A stretch of 64,000 nt of DNA from Clostridium aminobutyricum (GCF_017255415.1 NZ_JAFJZZ010000004.1:124001-188000), one strand, 5' to 3'. Positions 16,969-26,362 are shown, numbered from the stretch's first letter. Notes: generated from the sequence alone by a model not told the origin. Numbers and translations: made by a program.

Positions 16969-18330
16969 TTAACGATCCATATATTTACTTCTTTTATAAT
17001 ATACTTGATTCATCTCGCGTTCCATCGCAATTTTAATGGCACGCTCGGTTCTTCGTTTTTTCCTGCGCTGAATGTTGTTATAACGTATTGTCATCAACGA
17101 GGCGACCGCTGCTGCTGCCACCGTGCTCAACGCAACCATTATCACATAAGGTTTGCCCACCTTTCCGCTTGACATGCTGAGTGCTGAAAGCAATCCGCCC
17201 TTTTCAACCGCATCAGCGGCAACCACATCCACCGAACTCATCAAAGTACTTCCTTTAAAGAAATCGACCGTCCCGACTTTTTGACCTTTCTTGACAGGAG
17301 CCGTCACTTTTTCATCCAGTTTCAAGACTTTCGTTAAGTCACTGCTCTTTTCATCAGAAGAAAGAGTCGCATACCCATCTGTTTTTGCTGCCAATCCGAC
17401 TTCTTTCTCTTTGCCGTGGGTCACTTTTATCGATCCTAAATCTGCACCTTCTTTAATGGTTCTAATGGACTTATAATTCTCAAATCCCCAATCCAGAAGG
17501 GCTATACTGTCTCCAAATCGACCTTTATCGGTGGATTTCAGAACGACAGCGATCAATTCCGTACCATCGCGCTCTGCTCCGGCAACAAGGCAGCCTCCCG
17601 CCTTACTTGTATAACCGGTTTTGATGCCGATCACACCTTCATATTTTGCCGCCCGCAAGACTCCATTTGCGGAAACTTTTGTCTTTGTATCATACAATAA
17701 TCGGTTTGTATTATAAAAATATCGGGTATCCTGCTTATTGGTTGCAGGAACCGTATGTTTATAGGTGCTTACAAACTGTCTGAACGTTTCGTTTTGCATG
17801 GCGCCCTTTGCAATCATAGCAAGGTCATAAGCTGTCGTCAAGTGTCCTTCGCAATGAAGCCCGTTTGGGTTTACAAAGTTTGTATTTTTTGCTCCTAATT
17901 CTTTCGCCTTTTCATTCATCATCACTGCAAAGTTATCTATCGAACCGCCCATTTCTTTTGCAAAGGCTACAGCCGAATCGTTTGCAGATTCCAAAAATAA
18001 TGCATACAACAGATCGTTTACGGTAATCCGTTCTCCCTCCAGCAGGTATATCCTGCTCCCCTCGGTAAATGGCGTTTCCGCATCGATCGTAAGCACTTGA
18101 TCGAGATCAAGATTTTCAATGGCTAATAAGCCCGTGATCATTTTAGTCGTACTAGCCGGCTCTTCCTGTTTATCCATTTCTTTATTATAAAGAACGGTGC
18201 CTGTCTTTGCATCAATTAAGACCCCTGTCTCTGCTACAATGTTTGGAACATCAGTGCTCGCAAAAACCATCGGGGTATTGACGGTCAACATCGAAAGAAG
18301 CACAATCACCGTAGTAAATATTTTTCTCAT
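16969..18330 (-). CDS. D-alanyl-D-alanine carboxypeptidase (PBP5/DacA family)
   Basis: A 453-residue secreted protein. It has a signal peptide (MRKIFTTVIVLLSMLTVNTP, cleavage near VFA-ST). The serine-peptidase S11 motifs are ASTTKM (SxxK nucleophile), SAN in ESANDSAVAF, and KTG in GIKTGYTSKAGG. A PBP5 C-terminal beta domain follows, then a C-terminal transmembrane helix (MVALSTVAAAAVASLM) with a basic cytoplasmic tail. It trims the terminal D-Ala of peptidoglycan pentapeptides. The ATG at 18330 follows AGGGGTGGC and begins the signal peptide; a longer in-frame ORF extends 50 codons upstream into the neighbouring gene and lacks support. Confidence 0.93.
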   Translation of the reverse strand: MRKIFTTVIVLLSMLTVNTPMVFASTDVPNIVAETGVLIDAKTGTVLYNKEMDKQEEPASTTKMITGLLAIENLDLDQVLTIDAETPFTEGSRIYLLEGERITVNDLLYALFLESANDSAVAFAKEMGGSIDNFAVMMNEKAKELGAKNTNFVNPNGLHCEGHLTTAYDLAMIAKGAMQNETFRQFVSTYKHTVPATNKQDTRYFYNTNRLLYDTKTKVSANGVLRAAKYEGVIGIKTGYTSKAGGCLVAGAERDGTELIAVVLKSTDKGRFGDSIALLDWGFENYKSIRTIKEGADLGSIKVTHGKEKEVGLAAKTDGYATLSSDEKSSDLTKVLKLDEKVTAPVKKGQKVGTVDFFKGSTLMSSVDVVAADAVEKGGLLSALSMSSGKVGKPYVIMVALSTVAAAAVASLMTIRYNNIQRRKKRRTERAIKIAMEREMNQVYYKRSKYMDR

Positions 18331-18349
18331 GCCACCCCTCAATATCCCT

Positions 18350-19564
18350 CTATTTTTTCTCAAAGAAATAGTCTGCCAGTTCATACCCACTGCCAAAGCT
18401 GTTACCCTTTTCCCCAGAGTCCTCATGGAATGCCTTTTCAAGATCCGCAGGCTGTTCATTCGTGCTGTCATAAAGTACATACGGCACCGGCGTTGATGAA
18501 TGTGTTCTTATCGCGAGCGGCGTTCTATGATCAGGTACAATCAGTACTCTGAAAGGTTCTCCCGCTTCACGCAAATATCCTACAATTGGTTTTGCAATTT
18601 TCTCATCAATGCTTTCCAAACACTGAATTTTCCCAGGCTGATCTCCTTGATGTGCACATTCATCCGGTCCTTCCAAATGAACATACAAGAAGTCTTTCCC
18701 TTTCTTAAATTCTTCAATAGCCGCCTGTGCTTTCCCAGCAAAATTTGTATGTAAGGTTCCTGTTGCTCCCTCTACATCCACGGAATTCAAGCCTGCACAA
18801 ATAGCGATTCCCTTAATTAAATCAACCGCAGAAATGGCTGTCCCTGTAATCTTATATTTATCATAGAAGGAAGATAAGCTAGGCTTTTTACCTTGACCCC
18901 ATATCCAAATCGTATTTGCAGGGTTTAGTCCTCTTTCTACTCTTGCTTTATTGACAGGATGTTCTTTTAAGAATTCATAGCTTTCTTTCATCATTTTTGT
19001 GATAAACTCAGCGCCCTCACCTTTTGGCAGATGATCTCCTACGCGCTGAGTCAATACATCATGCGGAGGCGTCAATTGGTAGTCGGTAGAACCGTTTTTT
19101 ACGATCATACAATGCCTGTAGCTCACACCGGTATAGAACTGAATGATGTCACTTCCAAACTTTTCATTAACAGCTTTAATCAAAATATCGGCTTCCTCTG
19201 TCGTGATGTCTCCTGAACTGTGGTCTGTAATAATTAGATCCTCATATTCCCCATCCCCCGTCACGGTAATGATATTGGTTCTGAACGCTACATCCGTATC
19301 GGACATATCAATTCCGATGCTGGCGGCTTCCAGTGGTGATCTGCCTGTTAAATAAATTGACGGATCATAGCCCATAACGGATAGATTTGCGGCGTCACTG
19401 CCCGGAGCAACCCCTTCAGGAATCGTCTGAACCATTCCTACCTCACCGCGTTCTGCGAGACTTTTAATAAATGGCATGTTTGCAACTTCAAGAGGAGTCT
19501 TTCCTCCAAGTGCTTCAATCTTATCATCTCCTGCGCCATCAGGAACTATAATTAAATATTTCAT
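18350..19564 (-). CDS. Cofactor-independent phosphoglycerate mutase-like protein (ApgM/proposed homoserine kinase family)
   Basis: A 404-residue alkaline-phosphatase-superfamily enzyme. It begins KYLIIVPDGAGD (metal Asp), with the catalytic serine region EGVAPGSDAANLSVMGYDP and metal ligands in HLEGPDECAHQGD and VPDHRTPLAIRTHSSTP. This is the archaeal-type iPGM family; a subgroup has been proposed to act as homoserine kinase. Here it follows serC and is divergent from serA, so 3-phosphoglycerate or serine metabolism is the best contextual guess. Sequence alone does not separate the two roles. Confidence 0.8.
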   Translation of the reverse strand: MKYLIIVPDGAGDDKIEALGGKTPLEVANMPFIKSLAERGEVGMVQTIPEGVAPGSDAANLSVMGYDPSIYLTGRSPLEAASIGIDMSDTDVAFRTNIITVTGDGEYEDLIITDHSSGDITTEEADILIKAVNEKFGSDIIQFYTGVSYRHCMIVKNGSTDYQLTPPHDVLTQRVGDHLPKGEGAEFITKMMKESYEFLKEHPVNKARVERGLNPANTIWIWGQGKKPSLSSFYDKYKITGTAISAVDLIKGIAICAGLNSVDVEGATGTLHTNFAGKAQAAIEEFKKGKDFLYVHLEGPDECAHQGDQPGKIQCLESIDEKIAKPIVGYLREAGEPFRVLIVPDHRTPLAIRTHSSTPVPYVLYDSTNEQPADLEKAFHEDSGEKGNSFGSGYELADYFFEKK

Positions 19565-19589
19565 GTGTTCTCCATTCTAAAAAGCACGA

Positions 19590-19622
19590 GCCTATTGACG
19601 ACTATAAGCACCATCAACAGGC
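19590..19622 (-). terminator. Possible hairpin attenuator between serC and the mutase gene
   Basis: GCCTATTGA (19590-19598) pairs with TCAACAGGC (19614-19622) with one G-T pair. On the minus strand the hairpin is followed by CTCGTGC and then five T. It may partly terminate transcription after serC. Confidence 0.35.
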
Positions 19623-19673
19623 CCAATATTTTCTTTTTATCTCATAATGCTCATCGAAAAAAACGTCTGCACA

Positions 19674-20768
19674 TTATGCATTTTCAGCTTCAAATTTCTT
19701 CATAAATGCTACAAGCTTTTCTACGCCTTCCATCGGCATTGCGTTATAGATACTTGCTCTCATACCGCCGATAGAACGGTGTCCGCCGAGATTGATCAGC
19801 CCCTCTGCCTTTGCTTCTGCGATAAATTTCTTATCTAAATCCCCATTTCCTGTCACAAATACAACGTTCATCAGAGAACGGCTGTCTTCTTTTACAGGGC
19901 AACTATAAAGCTTGCTGGCGTCAACATAGTTATACAGCTTATCGGCTTTCTCAATATCAAGCTTATTTAATGGTTTAATTCCACCATTCTTTAGGATATT
20001 CTTAAATACTTCGCCTGCTACATAGATGGTAAAGCACGGAGGAGTATTATACATGGATTCATTGTCTGCATGGATCTTATAGTCCAGATAAATCGGTGTA
20101 TCTGCAGGAGCAAATCCCAATAAATCTTCCCTGATGATGACAAGAGTCACACCGGAAGGTGCAATGTTCTTTTGAGCTCCGGCATAGATCAATCCAAACT
20201 TTGTCACATCCACTTCTTCCGATAGAATGCAAGAGGACATATCAGCAACTAGCGGAACGTCTCCTGTTTCAGGCACATACTCATAATGCGTCCCATAGAT
20301 CGTGTTATTGAAGGTAATATGAACATAGTCCGCATCCGGTCTGAAATCTTCTTTATTTACCTTTGGAATATAAGAGAAGTTGGATTCAGCGGAGGAAGCC
20401 ACGATTTTAATATCTCCAAATTTTTTCGCTTCTTCGGCAGCTTTCTTTGCCCACGTACCGGTTACAATATAATCGGCCTTCTTGGAGTTTCGCAGCAGGT
20501 TGATTGGAACCATTGAAAATTGAAGAGTTCCACCACCCTGAAGGAATAGTACCTTGTAATTGTCAGGAATGGACATCAATTCTCTAAGATTCTTTTCTGC
20601 ATCATGTAGAATTGCTTCAAATTCCTTTGAACGGTGACTCATCTCCATAACGGACTGTCCGCTACCATTGTAATTTGTTAATTCCTTCGCTACGTCTTCA
20701 AGCACCTCTAATGGAAGCATGGACGGACCTGCTGAAAAGTTATAGACTCTGCCGTTATTGTTGCTCAT
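19674..20768 (-). CDS. serC: Phosphoserine aminotransferase
   Basis: A 364-residue class-V PLP aminotransferase. It begins with RVYNFSAGPSMLP, has FLQGGGTLQFSMVP for phosphate/PLP contacts, the PLP lysine in LIYAGAQKNIAPSG, and ends with LGGHRSIGGMRASIYNAMP, all SerC hallmarks. It converts 3-phosphohydroxypyruvate to phosphoserine with glutamate. The ATG at 20768 has AGAGAGGTGAATTTTTA upstream. It is divergent from serA through a shared promoter region. Confidence 0.97.
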   Translation of the reverse strand: MSNNNGRVYNFSAGPSMLPLEVLEDVAKELTNYNGSGQSVMEMSHRSKEFEAILHDAEKNLRELMSIPDNYKVLFLQGGGTLQFSMVPINLLRNSKKADYIVTGTWAKKAAEEAKKFGDIKIVASSAESNFSYIPKVNKEDFRPDADYVHITFNNTIYGTHYEYVPETGDVPLVADMSSCILSEEVDVTKFGLIYAGAQKNIAPSGVTLVIIREDLLGFAPADTPIYLDYKIHADNESMYNTPPCFTIYVAGEVFKNILKNGGIKPLNKLDIEKADKLYNYVDASKLYSCPVKEDSRSLMNVVFVTGNGDLDKKFIAEAKAEGLINLGGHRSIGGMRASIYNAMPMEGVEKLVAFMKKFEAENA

Positions 20769-20896
20769 TAAAAATTCACCTCTCTTAATTCTTTTCTTGA
20801 TTTATTTTTGTTTATTGTCACTATTAAATAAGTAAAATATAGGTTTTTCAACCAAAAATTAAAACCATATTTATGTTTATATCAATAATAGGTACC

Positions 20897-20935
20897 ATTA
20901 TACCACTTTACCTCACCCTAGTAAAGTGGTATAAT
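20897..20935. promoter_or_regulatory. Overlapping divergent serC/serA promoters in a perfect 15-bp inverted repeat
   Basis: A 15-base arm at 20897-20911 is perfectly repeated, inverted, at 20921-20935 around a 9-base centre. The right arm ends in TATAAT (20930-20935), with TTTACC 17 bases before it. The left arm gives TATAAT on the minus strand (20897-20902) with TTTACT 17 bases before it. Each promoter uses the same DNA in opposite directions, so serA (plus) and serC (minus) are driven from one symmetric site that could also be a repressor operator. Confidence 0.7.
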
Positions 20936-21090
20936 TACCATGTTTTATATTTTGTGAGGTTCTTGACAGCATGGTACGGCAGTTAAATTTGCGTTTAACG
21001 GATCAACTTTTAAAGCAAACTTAGGGCACGATGCTCTATTCACAGTATCAACACTATTTATTTTTAATACATTTTAACGAGGTGGATCAA
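20936..21090 (+). promoter_or_regulatory. serA leader with possible leader peptide
   Basis: The serA transcript would have about 150 untranslated bases. They hold a 17-codon ORF (20971-21024, ATG after GTGAGG) and a hairpin GTTAAA/TTTAAC (20982-20999). The ORF has no serine run, so a classical attenuator is not indicated. Confidence 0.25.
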
Positions 21091-22257
21091 ATGTACAAAA
21101 TTGCAACATTAAACAAAATTTCTCCAGTAGGACTTGGACGTCTTACAGACCAATATACTATTACTGATGACATTGCTTCAGCTAATGGCATTTTGGTAAG
21201 AAGCCACGATATGCTTACGATGGACTTCTCAGACAATCTTCTGGCTATCGCAAGAGCAGGGGCCGGCGTAAATAATATTCCCATTGACCGATGCGCTGAA
21301 AAAGGCATTGTCGTCTTCAACACACCCGGAGCAAATGCAAATGCAGTAAAAGAGCTTGTTCTTACAGGACTTCTCCTTGGCGCAAGAAATGTGCCGGATG
21401 CGTTAGGCTGGTGCTGCACACTAATCGGAACAGAAGAAGTGGGCAAGGCGGTTGAAAAGGGTAAGGCACAGTTCGCCGGAACAGAAATCCATGGCAAAAC
21501 ATTAGGCGTAATCGGCCTTGGTTCCATCGGTGTTCTAGTTGCCAATGCAGCTCAAAATCTAGGCATGCAGGTGATCGGATATGATCCCTACATGACACTT
21601 CAGGCAGCCCACAGTTTATCCAATGAGATTTCTGTCGTTACAGATTTAGGAGATTTGCTCCCTGAATGTGACTATATTACCATTCACGTTCCTGCCGTGG
21701 ATTCCACAAAAGGCATTATCAATGCCGATTCCATCGCCAAAATGAAGAGCGGCGTTATTCTCCTTAATTTTTCCCGGGATAAGCTCGTAAACGATGCGGA
21801 TATGCTCACTGCTCTTGATTCCGAAAAAGTAAGAAAATATATTACAGACTTTCCCAACGATAAGTTGATCGGACAAAAAGGCGTCGTTTGCATTCCTCAC
21901 CTTGGCGCTTCCACCGAAGAGGCAGAAGATAATTGCGCCATGATGGCGGCCGATGAATTGATGGATTATATCGAAAACGGAAATATCAGAAATTCGGTAA
22001 ACTTCCCTGCTTGCAGTTTAGGTAAAGTGACCGGAACAAGAATTTGTGTTTTAAATAAGAACGATTCTTCCGTATTAAACAGCATTACCGGAGCGATGTC
22101 CGAAATGAATCTAAACGTGACCAATATGGTAACAAAGAGCAAAGGAGATTTTGCTTGCGCACTTCTCGATGTAGACGGAACTGCAGATGAAGCCGTGGTA
22201 ACTTCTAAGCTTTCAGCGGAAGGAATTATTAAGATCAGAGTCATTAAGAAGGCATAA
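21091..22257 (+). CDS. serA: D-3-phosphoglycerate dehydrogenase with C-terminal ACT domain
   Basis: A 388-residue D-2-hydroxyacid dehydrogenase. The NAD site is LGVIGLGSIGVLVANAAQNL (about residues 146-165), the substrate region is RAGAGVNNIPID, and the catalytic His is in CIPHLGASTEEAE. A C-terminal ACT domain (ICVLNKNDSSVLNSITGAMS) suggests serine feedback. The usual NxARG motif reads NFSRDKLVND here. The enzyme opens the phosphorylated serine pathway and pairs with serC across the intergenic region. The ATG at 21091 has ACGAGGTGGATCAA upstream; an in-frame upstream start lacks this. Confidence 0.92.
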   Translation: MYKIATLNKISPVGLGRLTDQYTITDDIASANGILVRSHDMLTMDFSDNLLAIARAGAGVNNIPIDRCAEKGIVVFNTPGANANAVKELVLTGLLLGARNVPDALGWCCTLIGTEEVGKAVEKGKAQFAGTEIHGKTLGVIGLGSIGVLVANAAQNLGMQVIGYDPYMTLQAAHSLSNEISVVTDLGDLLPECDYITIHVPAVDSTKGIINADSIAKMKSGVILLNFSRDKLVNDADMLTALDSEKVRKYITDFPNDKLIGQKGVVCIPHLGASTEEAEDNCAMMAADELMDYIENGNIRNSVNFPACSLGKVTGTRICVLNKNDSSVLNSITGAMSEMNLNVTNMVTKSKGDFACALLDVDGTADEAVVTSKLSAEGIIKIRVIKKA

Positions 22258-22293
22258 AGATTTCAATTGAAATCTTCCTATTGAACAACAAAA

Positions 22294-22318
22294 GGCTGTT
22301 TCAAAGTTTGAAACAGCC
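22294..22318. terminator. Bidirectional terminator between serA and the YihY gene
   Basis: GGCTGTTTCA pairs with TGAAACAGCC around a 5-base loop, with A-rich sequence before and CTTTATTTTA after. It serves convergent serA (plus) and the minus-strand gene ending at 22344. Confidence 0.85.
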
Positions 22319-22343
22319 CTTTATTTTAGTAAAACATTCTAAT

Positions 22344-23210
22344 TTATTGCGTAACGGACTTCGTATCTGCCCATACTTTATTGCATAATATTCCTAATCC
22401 TAATGCCCAGGCTAAGAAATAGAACCACATCATGACCGCCACAACGGATGCCATGGAACCATATAGAATATCATAATTGGCGATATATCCCGTATACACC
22501 TTATAACCAAGCGTCACCGCCAACATACCGACGGAAGCGAATAAGCTCCCCGGTACGATGCTTCTGAAGCTCAATTTCGTGGAAGGAAGCACATAATAAT
22601 TATAACTTACCATTAGGAAATAGAGTATCATGGTAACCGGATATCTTAAAACTAACCAAAAGACATCCACTTGATAGGTTACCCCTATCGTCGCTGCCAA
22701 AGTTTTTGCCATCACGCCGAGGATCAGTTCGCCATATACCAAAATGATCAACGCAAAGGTCAACGTAAACAGCGTCAGAACCATCGTTTTAACCGCCCGA
22801 ATTCGTTCCTTAAAATATCCATTTCCCGTAGATTTGCCTCCGGTTAAGGTAAAATTGGTGATTCTCATCAAACAAAATTCTGCTCTTGAGGCTGCCCATA
22901 ATGCAATGACAATCAATACGATATTCATTCCGCTCGTGGATTGATAAGACAACATCTCTAAGATCGCATCGGCAACATCACCCGAAACATATTGCTTGAT
23001 AAAATCATCCAGCGTATCGAGAGAAATAGAAAATACCCCTAAAAGCTGTGAAAGGACGATGATAATGGGTACGATGGACATCAGAAAATAGAAGGCTACC
23101 TGTGCGGCAAAGCCTTGATAATACGGATTCTTGAATTGCTTGATTCCAAGCATCACCATTTTTATGAGTCTCTTTTTTGTCATTATTTTTAATCTACCTT
23201 CAATCCCCAA
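22344..23210 (-). CDS. YihY/BrkB family inner-membrane protein
   Basis: About 280 residues with roughly six transmembrane helices. The family signature near the N-terminus is AAQVAFYFLMSIVPIIIVLS, and the C-terminal helix block is GSMASVVAVMMWFYFLAWALGLG. Formerly called RNase BN, the family is now regarded as membrane proteins of unknown function. A TTG at 23210 has AGGAG five bases upstream; an ATG nine codons later (23183) is the alternative start with a weaker site. It is downstream of the ITPase gene, likely in one operon with rph. Confidence 0.8.
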   Translation of the reverse strand: MGIEGRLKIMTKKRLIKMVMLGIKQFKNPYYQGFAAQVAFYFLMSIVPIIIVLSQLLGVFSISLDTLDDFIKQYVSGDVADAILEMLSYQSTSGMNIVLIVIALWAASRAEFCLMRITNFTLTGGKSTGNGYFKERIRAVKTMVLTLFTLTFALIILVYGELILGVMAKTLAATIGVTYQVDVFWLVLRYPVTMILYFLMVSYNYYVLPSTKLSFRSIVPGSLFASVGMLAVTLGYKVYTGYIANYDILYGSMASVVAVMMWFYFLAWALGLGILCNKVWADTKSVTQ

Positions 23211-23230
23211 TTATTCTCCTGTCTGACCGT

Positions 23231-23833
23231 TTATTCTATCTTCCCTAGTTTTTCTAATTGTTTTTGAAGCTCAATCAATGCTTTTGCCCGATGACTAATT
23301 TTGTTTTTCTCCTCCGGCGGTATCTCTCCGAAGCTGACAGGATATCCTACAGGGCGAAACAACGGATCATAGCCGAACCCGTTTTGCCCGGATTCTTCCA
23401 ATAAAATATGTCCTTCACACTCTCCTCGTGCAACAAGTACCCTTCCGTCCGGAAACGCCATTGTAATGACAGCGACGTATCGTGCGGTACGTTTTTCCAT
23501 CGGAACATCCTCCAGCATTTCTAAAAGCTTTTGGTTATTCTTATTATCATCGCATTCCTCACCGGAGAATCGTGCAGAATAAACGCCGGGGGCTCCGTCT
23601 AAGGCATCCACCACAATTCCCGAATCATCCGCAATCGTAATTTTGCCGCAGAGCTTCATAACTCCCTCCGCCTTTTTCAGGGAATTTTCTTCGAAAGTCA
23701 CGCCATCCTCTACGATTTCCACCTTTGGAACGCCGAAATCATCACGTCCGACAATTTCCATTCCAAATTGTTTTGTGATGGCTTCCATCTCCATTATTTT
23801 ATGTTTGTTTTGCGATGCTGCTACTATGATCAT
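23231..23833 (-). CDS. rdgB: XTP/dITP diphosphatase (RdgB/HAM1)
   Basis: A 200-residue HAM1-family pyrophosphatase. It begins MIIVAASQNKHKIMEM, with TIADDSGIVVDALDGAPGVYSAR as the catalytic and substrate block, and GFGYDPLFRP and SHRAKAL at the C-terminus. It hydrolyses non-canonical purine triphosphates such as dITP and XTP. The ATG at 23833 has GGAGGGAAT directly upstream. It follows rph, the common rph-rdgB arrangement of Firmicutes. Confidence 0.95.
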   Translation of the reverse strand: MIIVAASQNKHKIMEMEAITKQFGMEIVGRDDFGVPKVEIVEDGVTFEENSLKKAEGVMKLCGKITIADDSGIVVDALDGAPGVYSARFSGEECDDNKNNQKLLEMLEDVPMEKRTARYVAVITMAFPDGRVLVARGECEGHILLEESGQNGFGYDPLFRPVGYPVSFGEIPPEEKNKISHRAKALIELQKQLEKLGKIE

Positions 23834-23884
23834 ATTCCCTCCATCCACTTTATATCCATATCTATTGGCTGACAGCTATTGTCC

Positions 23885-24607
23885 TTACTTAAAATCTCCG
23901 GTTATCTCCCTTTGTACTTTATTTAACTGCGTGCATCCTTCCGCAGCTAATGCCAGTAATGCGGTTAGATCATTTGCCGTAAAAGGGGATTCTTCTCCTG
24001 TTCCTTGAACTTCAATATACTCGCCTTTATCCGTCATTACCACATTCATATCCACTTGAGCTCTGGAATCTTCATAGTAACACAAGTCTAACATTCGTTC
24101 CCCTCCGACTACTCCGACACTGATAGCGGAAACAAAGCCCTTCACCGGAAGTTCTTTTATCATCTGTTTCTGCTGCATCCATTTCATGGCCTCAACCATT
24201 GCCACAAAAGCTCCTGTAATACTAGCCGTTCGAGTTCCTCCGTCTGCTTGTATCACATCGCAATCGATCCATATGGTCCGTTCACCGAGTTTCCCCATAT
24301 CTACCACTGATCGAAGAGAGCGCCCAATGAGTCGTTGGATCTCCATGCTTCTTCCATCGATCTTCCCACGGCTTGAATCTCTTATCTTTCGAGTTGCCGT
24401 TGATCTTGGCAGCATACCATATTCAGCGGTGATCCATCCCTGCCCGGTTCCTTTTAGGTGTTTAGCGGTGGAATCTTCCACGGAAGCTGTACAGATTACC
24501 TTTGTATTCCCCATTTCAATTAAAACGGACCCTTCCGCACTCATCAAATAATTGTTCGTGATCTTCATATTTCTGATCTGATCATTTTCTCTATTGTCAA
24601 TTCTCAT
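23885..24607 (-). CDS. rph: Ribonuclease PH
   Basis: A 240-residue phosphorolytic exonuclease of normal length. Signatures are [45 protein letters not shown] and [19 protein letters not shown] (active-site aspartates). It trims tRNA 3' ends using phosphate. The ATG at 24607 follows GGGGGAAAA. It is the first gene of the rph-rdgB-yihY group. Confidence 0.96.
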   Translation of the reverse strand: MRIDNRENDQIRNMKITNNYLMSAEGSVLIEMGNTKVICTASVEDSTAKHLKGTGQGWITAEYGMLPRSTATRKIRDSSRGKIDGRSMEIQRLIGRSLRSVVDMGKLGERTIWIDCDVIQADGGTRTASITGAFVAMVEAMKWMQQKQMIKELPVKGFVSAISVGVVGGERMLDLCYYEDSRAQVDMNVVMTDKGEYIEVQGTGEESPFTANDLTALLALAAEGCTQLNKVQREITGDFK

Positions 24608-24667
24608 TTTTCCCCCGTCACAGCAACTGCTGCCCTTTATCCTTTGTTTTATATATGTTTATGTTGT

Positions 24668-25249
24668 TTAAATAACTGCTTTTAACCCGATAATCACGAG
24701 GATAAGTCCTCCGAGGATTTCTGCACGACAGCCTAAGATATCGCCGAACTTCCTCCCCATTACAATCGCTAATGCCACTAAGTCCGCCGTGATAAAAGCA
24801 ATGATGGCCACTGCTTGCAGAATGTCCACTCGCATAGCACTGAATCCTACGCCCACCGCAAAAGCATCGATACTCGTTGCAATCGATTGAAAAATCAATA
24901 CACGAAAGGTTAACTTCCTTTGTGACTGTGCCGCATCACAAACCGTTTTACCGCCTGCTGCCTTTTGCTCTGCCATATGCTCCCAACCTTCTTTGATCAT
25001 CTTGCCGCCTATCACCCCAAGAATGAGCAGAATCACAATCCCCGCATATCTGGAAATTATGTCGGCAAACAATCCGCCGGCGAAATAGCCTATCAAAGGC
25101 ATCAATGCCTGAAATAAGGCAAAAAATAAAGTCATTTGCACATAGTCTTTCGTTTGTAAGTTCTTACAGACCATGCCGTTGGTCATGGATACAGCTACCG
25201 CATCCATCGCAAGTCCAATTCCTATAAAAATAATTTCAATTAATGTCAT
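24668..25249 (-). CDS. mntP: Manganese efflux pump MntP
   Basis: A 193-residue protein with six transmembrane helices in two repeats. Each repeat carries the conserved aspartate motif: GLAMDAVAVSMTNG near the N-terminus and SIDAFAVGVGFS in the middle. MntP exports Mn2+. The ATG at 25249 with AAGGAAG upstream gives the family's usual length, whereas the longer frame adds 24 poorly supported residues. I looked for a yybP-ykoY manganese riboswitch upstream and did not recognise one. Confidence 0.88.
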   Translation of the reverse strand: MTLIEIIFIGIGLAMDAVAVSMTNGMVCKNLQTKDYVQMTLFFALFQALMPLIGYFAGGLFADIISRYAGIVILLILGVIGGKMIKEGWEHMAEQKAAGGKTVCDAAQSQRKLTFRVLIFQSIATSIDAFAVGVGFSAMRVDILQAVAIIAFITADLVALAIVMGRKFGDILGCRAEILGGLILVIIGLKAVI

Positions 25250-25341
25250 TACTTTCTGCTTCCTTAAATCAGTTTTATTTATCACTTTATAGCTTTCGTT
25301 TTCGTCCAAATAGTATACCATAATTTCTCTAGACCTTCAAA

Positions 25342-25379
25342 GAAATATATTGTATTATATTTCTATAACATTGTATACA
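25342..25379 (+). promoter_or_regulatory. Possible promoter/operator before the hydroxyacid dehydrogenase pair
   Basis: TTGTAT (25350-25355), 18 bases and TATACA (25374-25379) form a weak promoter match. An 8-base inverted repeat GAAATATA/TATATTTC (25342-25363) covers its -35. Confidence 0.3.
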
Positions 25380-25441
25380 TCAAAGGTACGCTTTAGCCCT
25401 ACAGGGTCCTATTTTATAGTTTATTAAAGGAGTAATATTTT

Positions 25442-26362
25442 ATGAAGATTGTAGTTTTAGACGGATATACAACCAATCCCGGCGACTTATCCTGGGACAA
25501 GCTCAAAGAAATGGGTGAATTTACGGTCTACGACCGAACCTCTCCGGAGGAGATCGTAGAACGTGCAAAAGATGCCGACGTTGTTATCATCAATGCAGTT
25601 GAATTGACAGCAGAAATCTTAAAACAATTACCGCAATTAAAACTGATCTCCCTTCTGGCAACCGGCTATAACAATGTGGATATTCCGACGGCACGTGCAC
25701 AGGGAATCGCCGTATGCAATACCCCTGCTTATTCCACGGAAGCCGTATCCCAGCATACGATTGCTCTTTTGCTTGAAATCTCAAACCACGTTGCGCTTCA
25801 CAGCGAAGCCGTTCATAACGGGGCTTGGTATAAATGCCCGGATGATTGTTTCTGCATCAAACCGCTTTCTCTATTAGACGGGAAGACCTTAGGCATTGTC
25901 GGCTACGGTAATATCGGAAAAAGAGTAGGACGAATAGCGGAAGCCCTTGGGATGAAAGTCATTCCTTACAGTAAAGATCCGGAAGCCGCTATTCAAGCAG
26001 ATGTCCTCAGTTTACACTGCCCGGTTACACCGGACAACCGGAACATGATTAACGCAGAATTTATCTCCCGTATGAAAGACGGTGCAATCCTATTAAATAC
26101 CGCCCGAGGAGGTTTAGTCGATGAAGATGCCCTGCTGGAAGCTCTGAAATCCGGCAAGATCGCAGCTGCCGGTATTGATGTAATCAAAACAGAGCCACCG
26201 AAAGAAACAGAGAGCAATCCGCTTATCGGAGCTCCGAACTGCTTTATTACGCCGCACCATGCTTGGATGCCGCGTGAGACAAGACAATTGCTTCTTGATA
26301 TTGCTTATAAAAATATTCAAAGCTTTGTGAATGGCGAAACGCTTAATCGTGTTGATCAATAG
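25442..26362 (+). CDS. D-2-hydroxyacid dehydrogenase (hydroxypyruvate/glycerate dehydrogenase-like)
   Basis: A 306-residue NAD-dependent dehydrogenase. The substrate region is LLATGYNNVDIPTARAQGI, the nucleotide motif is LGIVGYGNIGKRVGRIAEAL (GxGxxG), the substrate Arg is in LNTARGGLVDEDAL, and the catalytic His is in TPHHAWMPRE. It has no ACT domain. Glycerate/hydroxypyruvate or another 2-keto acid is the likely substrate; specificity cannot be read from sequence. AAAGGAGTAATATTTT precedes the ATG. A close paralogue follows 58 bp downstream. Confidence 0.87.
   Translation: MKIVVLDGYTTNPGDLSWDKLKEMGEFTVYDRTSPEEIVERAKDADVVIINAVELTAEILKQLPQLKLISLLATGYNNVDIPTARAQGIAVCNTPAYSTEAVSQHTIALLLEISNHVALHSEAVHNGAWYKCPDDCFCIKPLSLLDGKTLGIVGYGNIGKRVGRIAEALGMKVIPYSKDPEAAIQADVLSLHCPVTPDNRNMINAEFISRMKDGAILLNTARGGLVDEDALLEALKSGKIAAAGIDVIKTEPPKETESNPLIGAPNCFITPHHAWMPRETRQLLLDIAYKNIQSFVNGETLNRVDQ

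Noticed and set aside
16969-18480. Longer carboxypeptidase starting at 18480
   Set aside because: The extra 50 residues overlap the end of the mutase gene and would bury the clear signal peptide that begins at the ATG at 18330.
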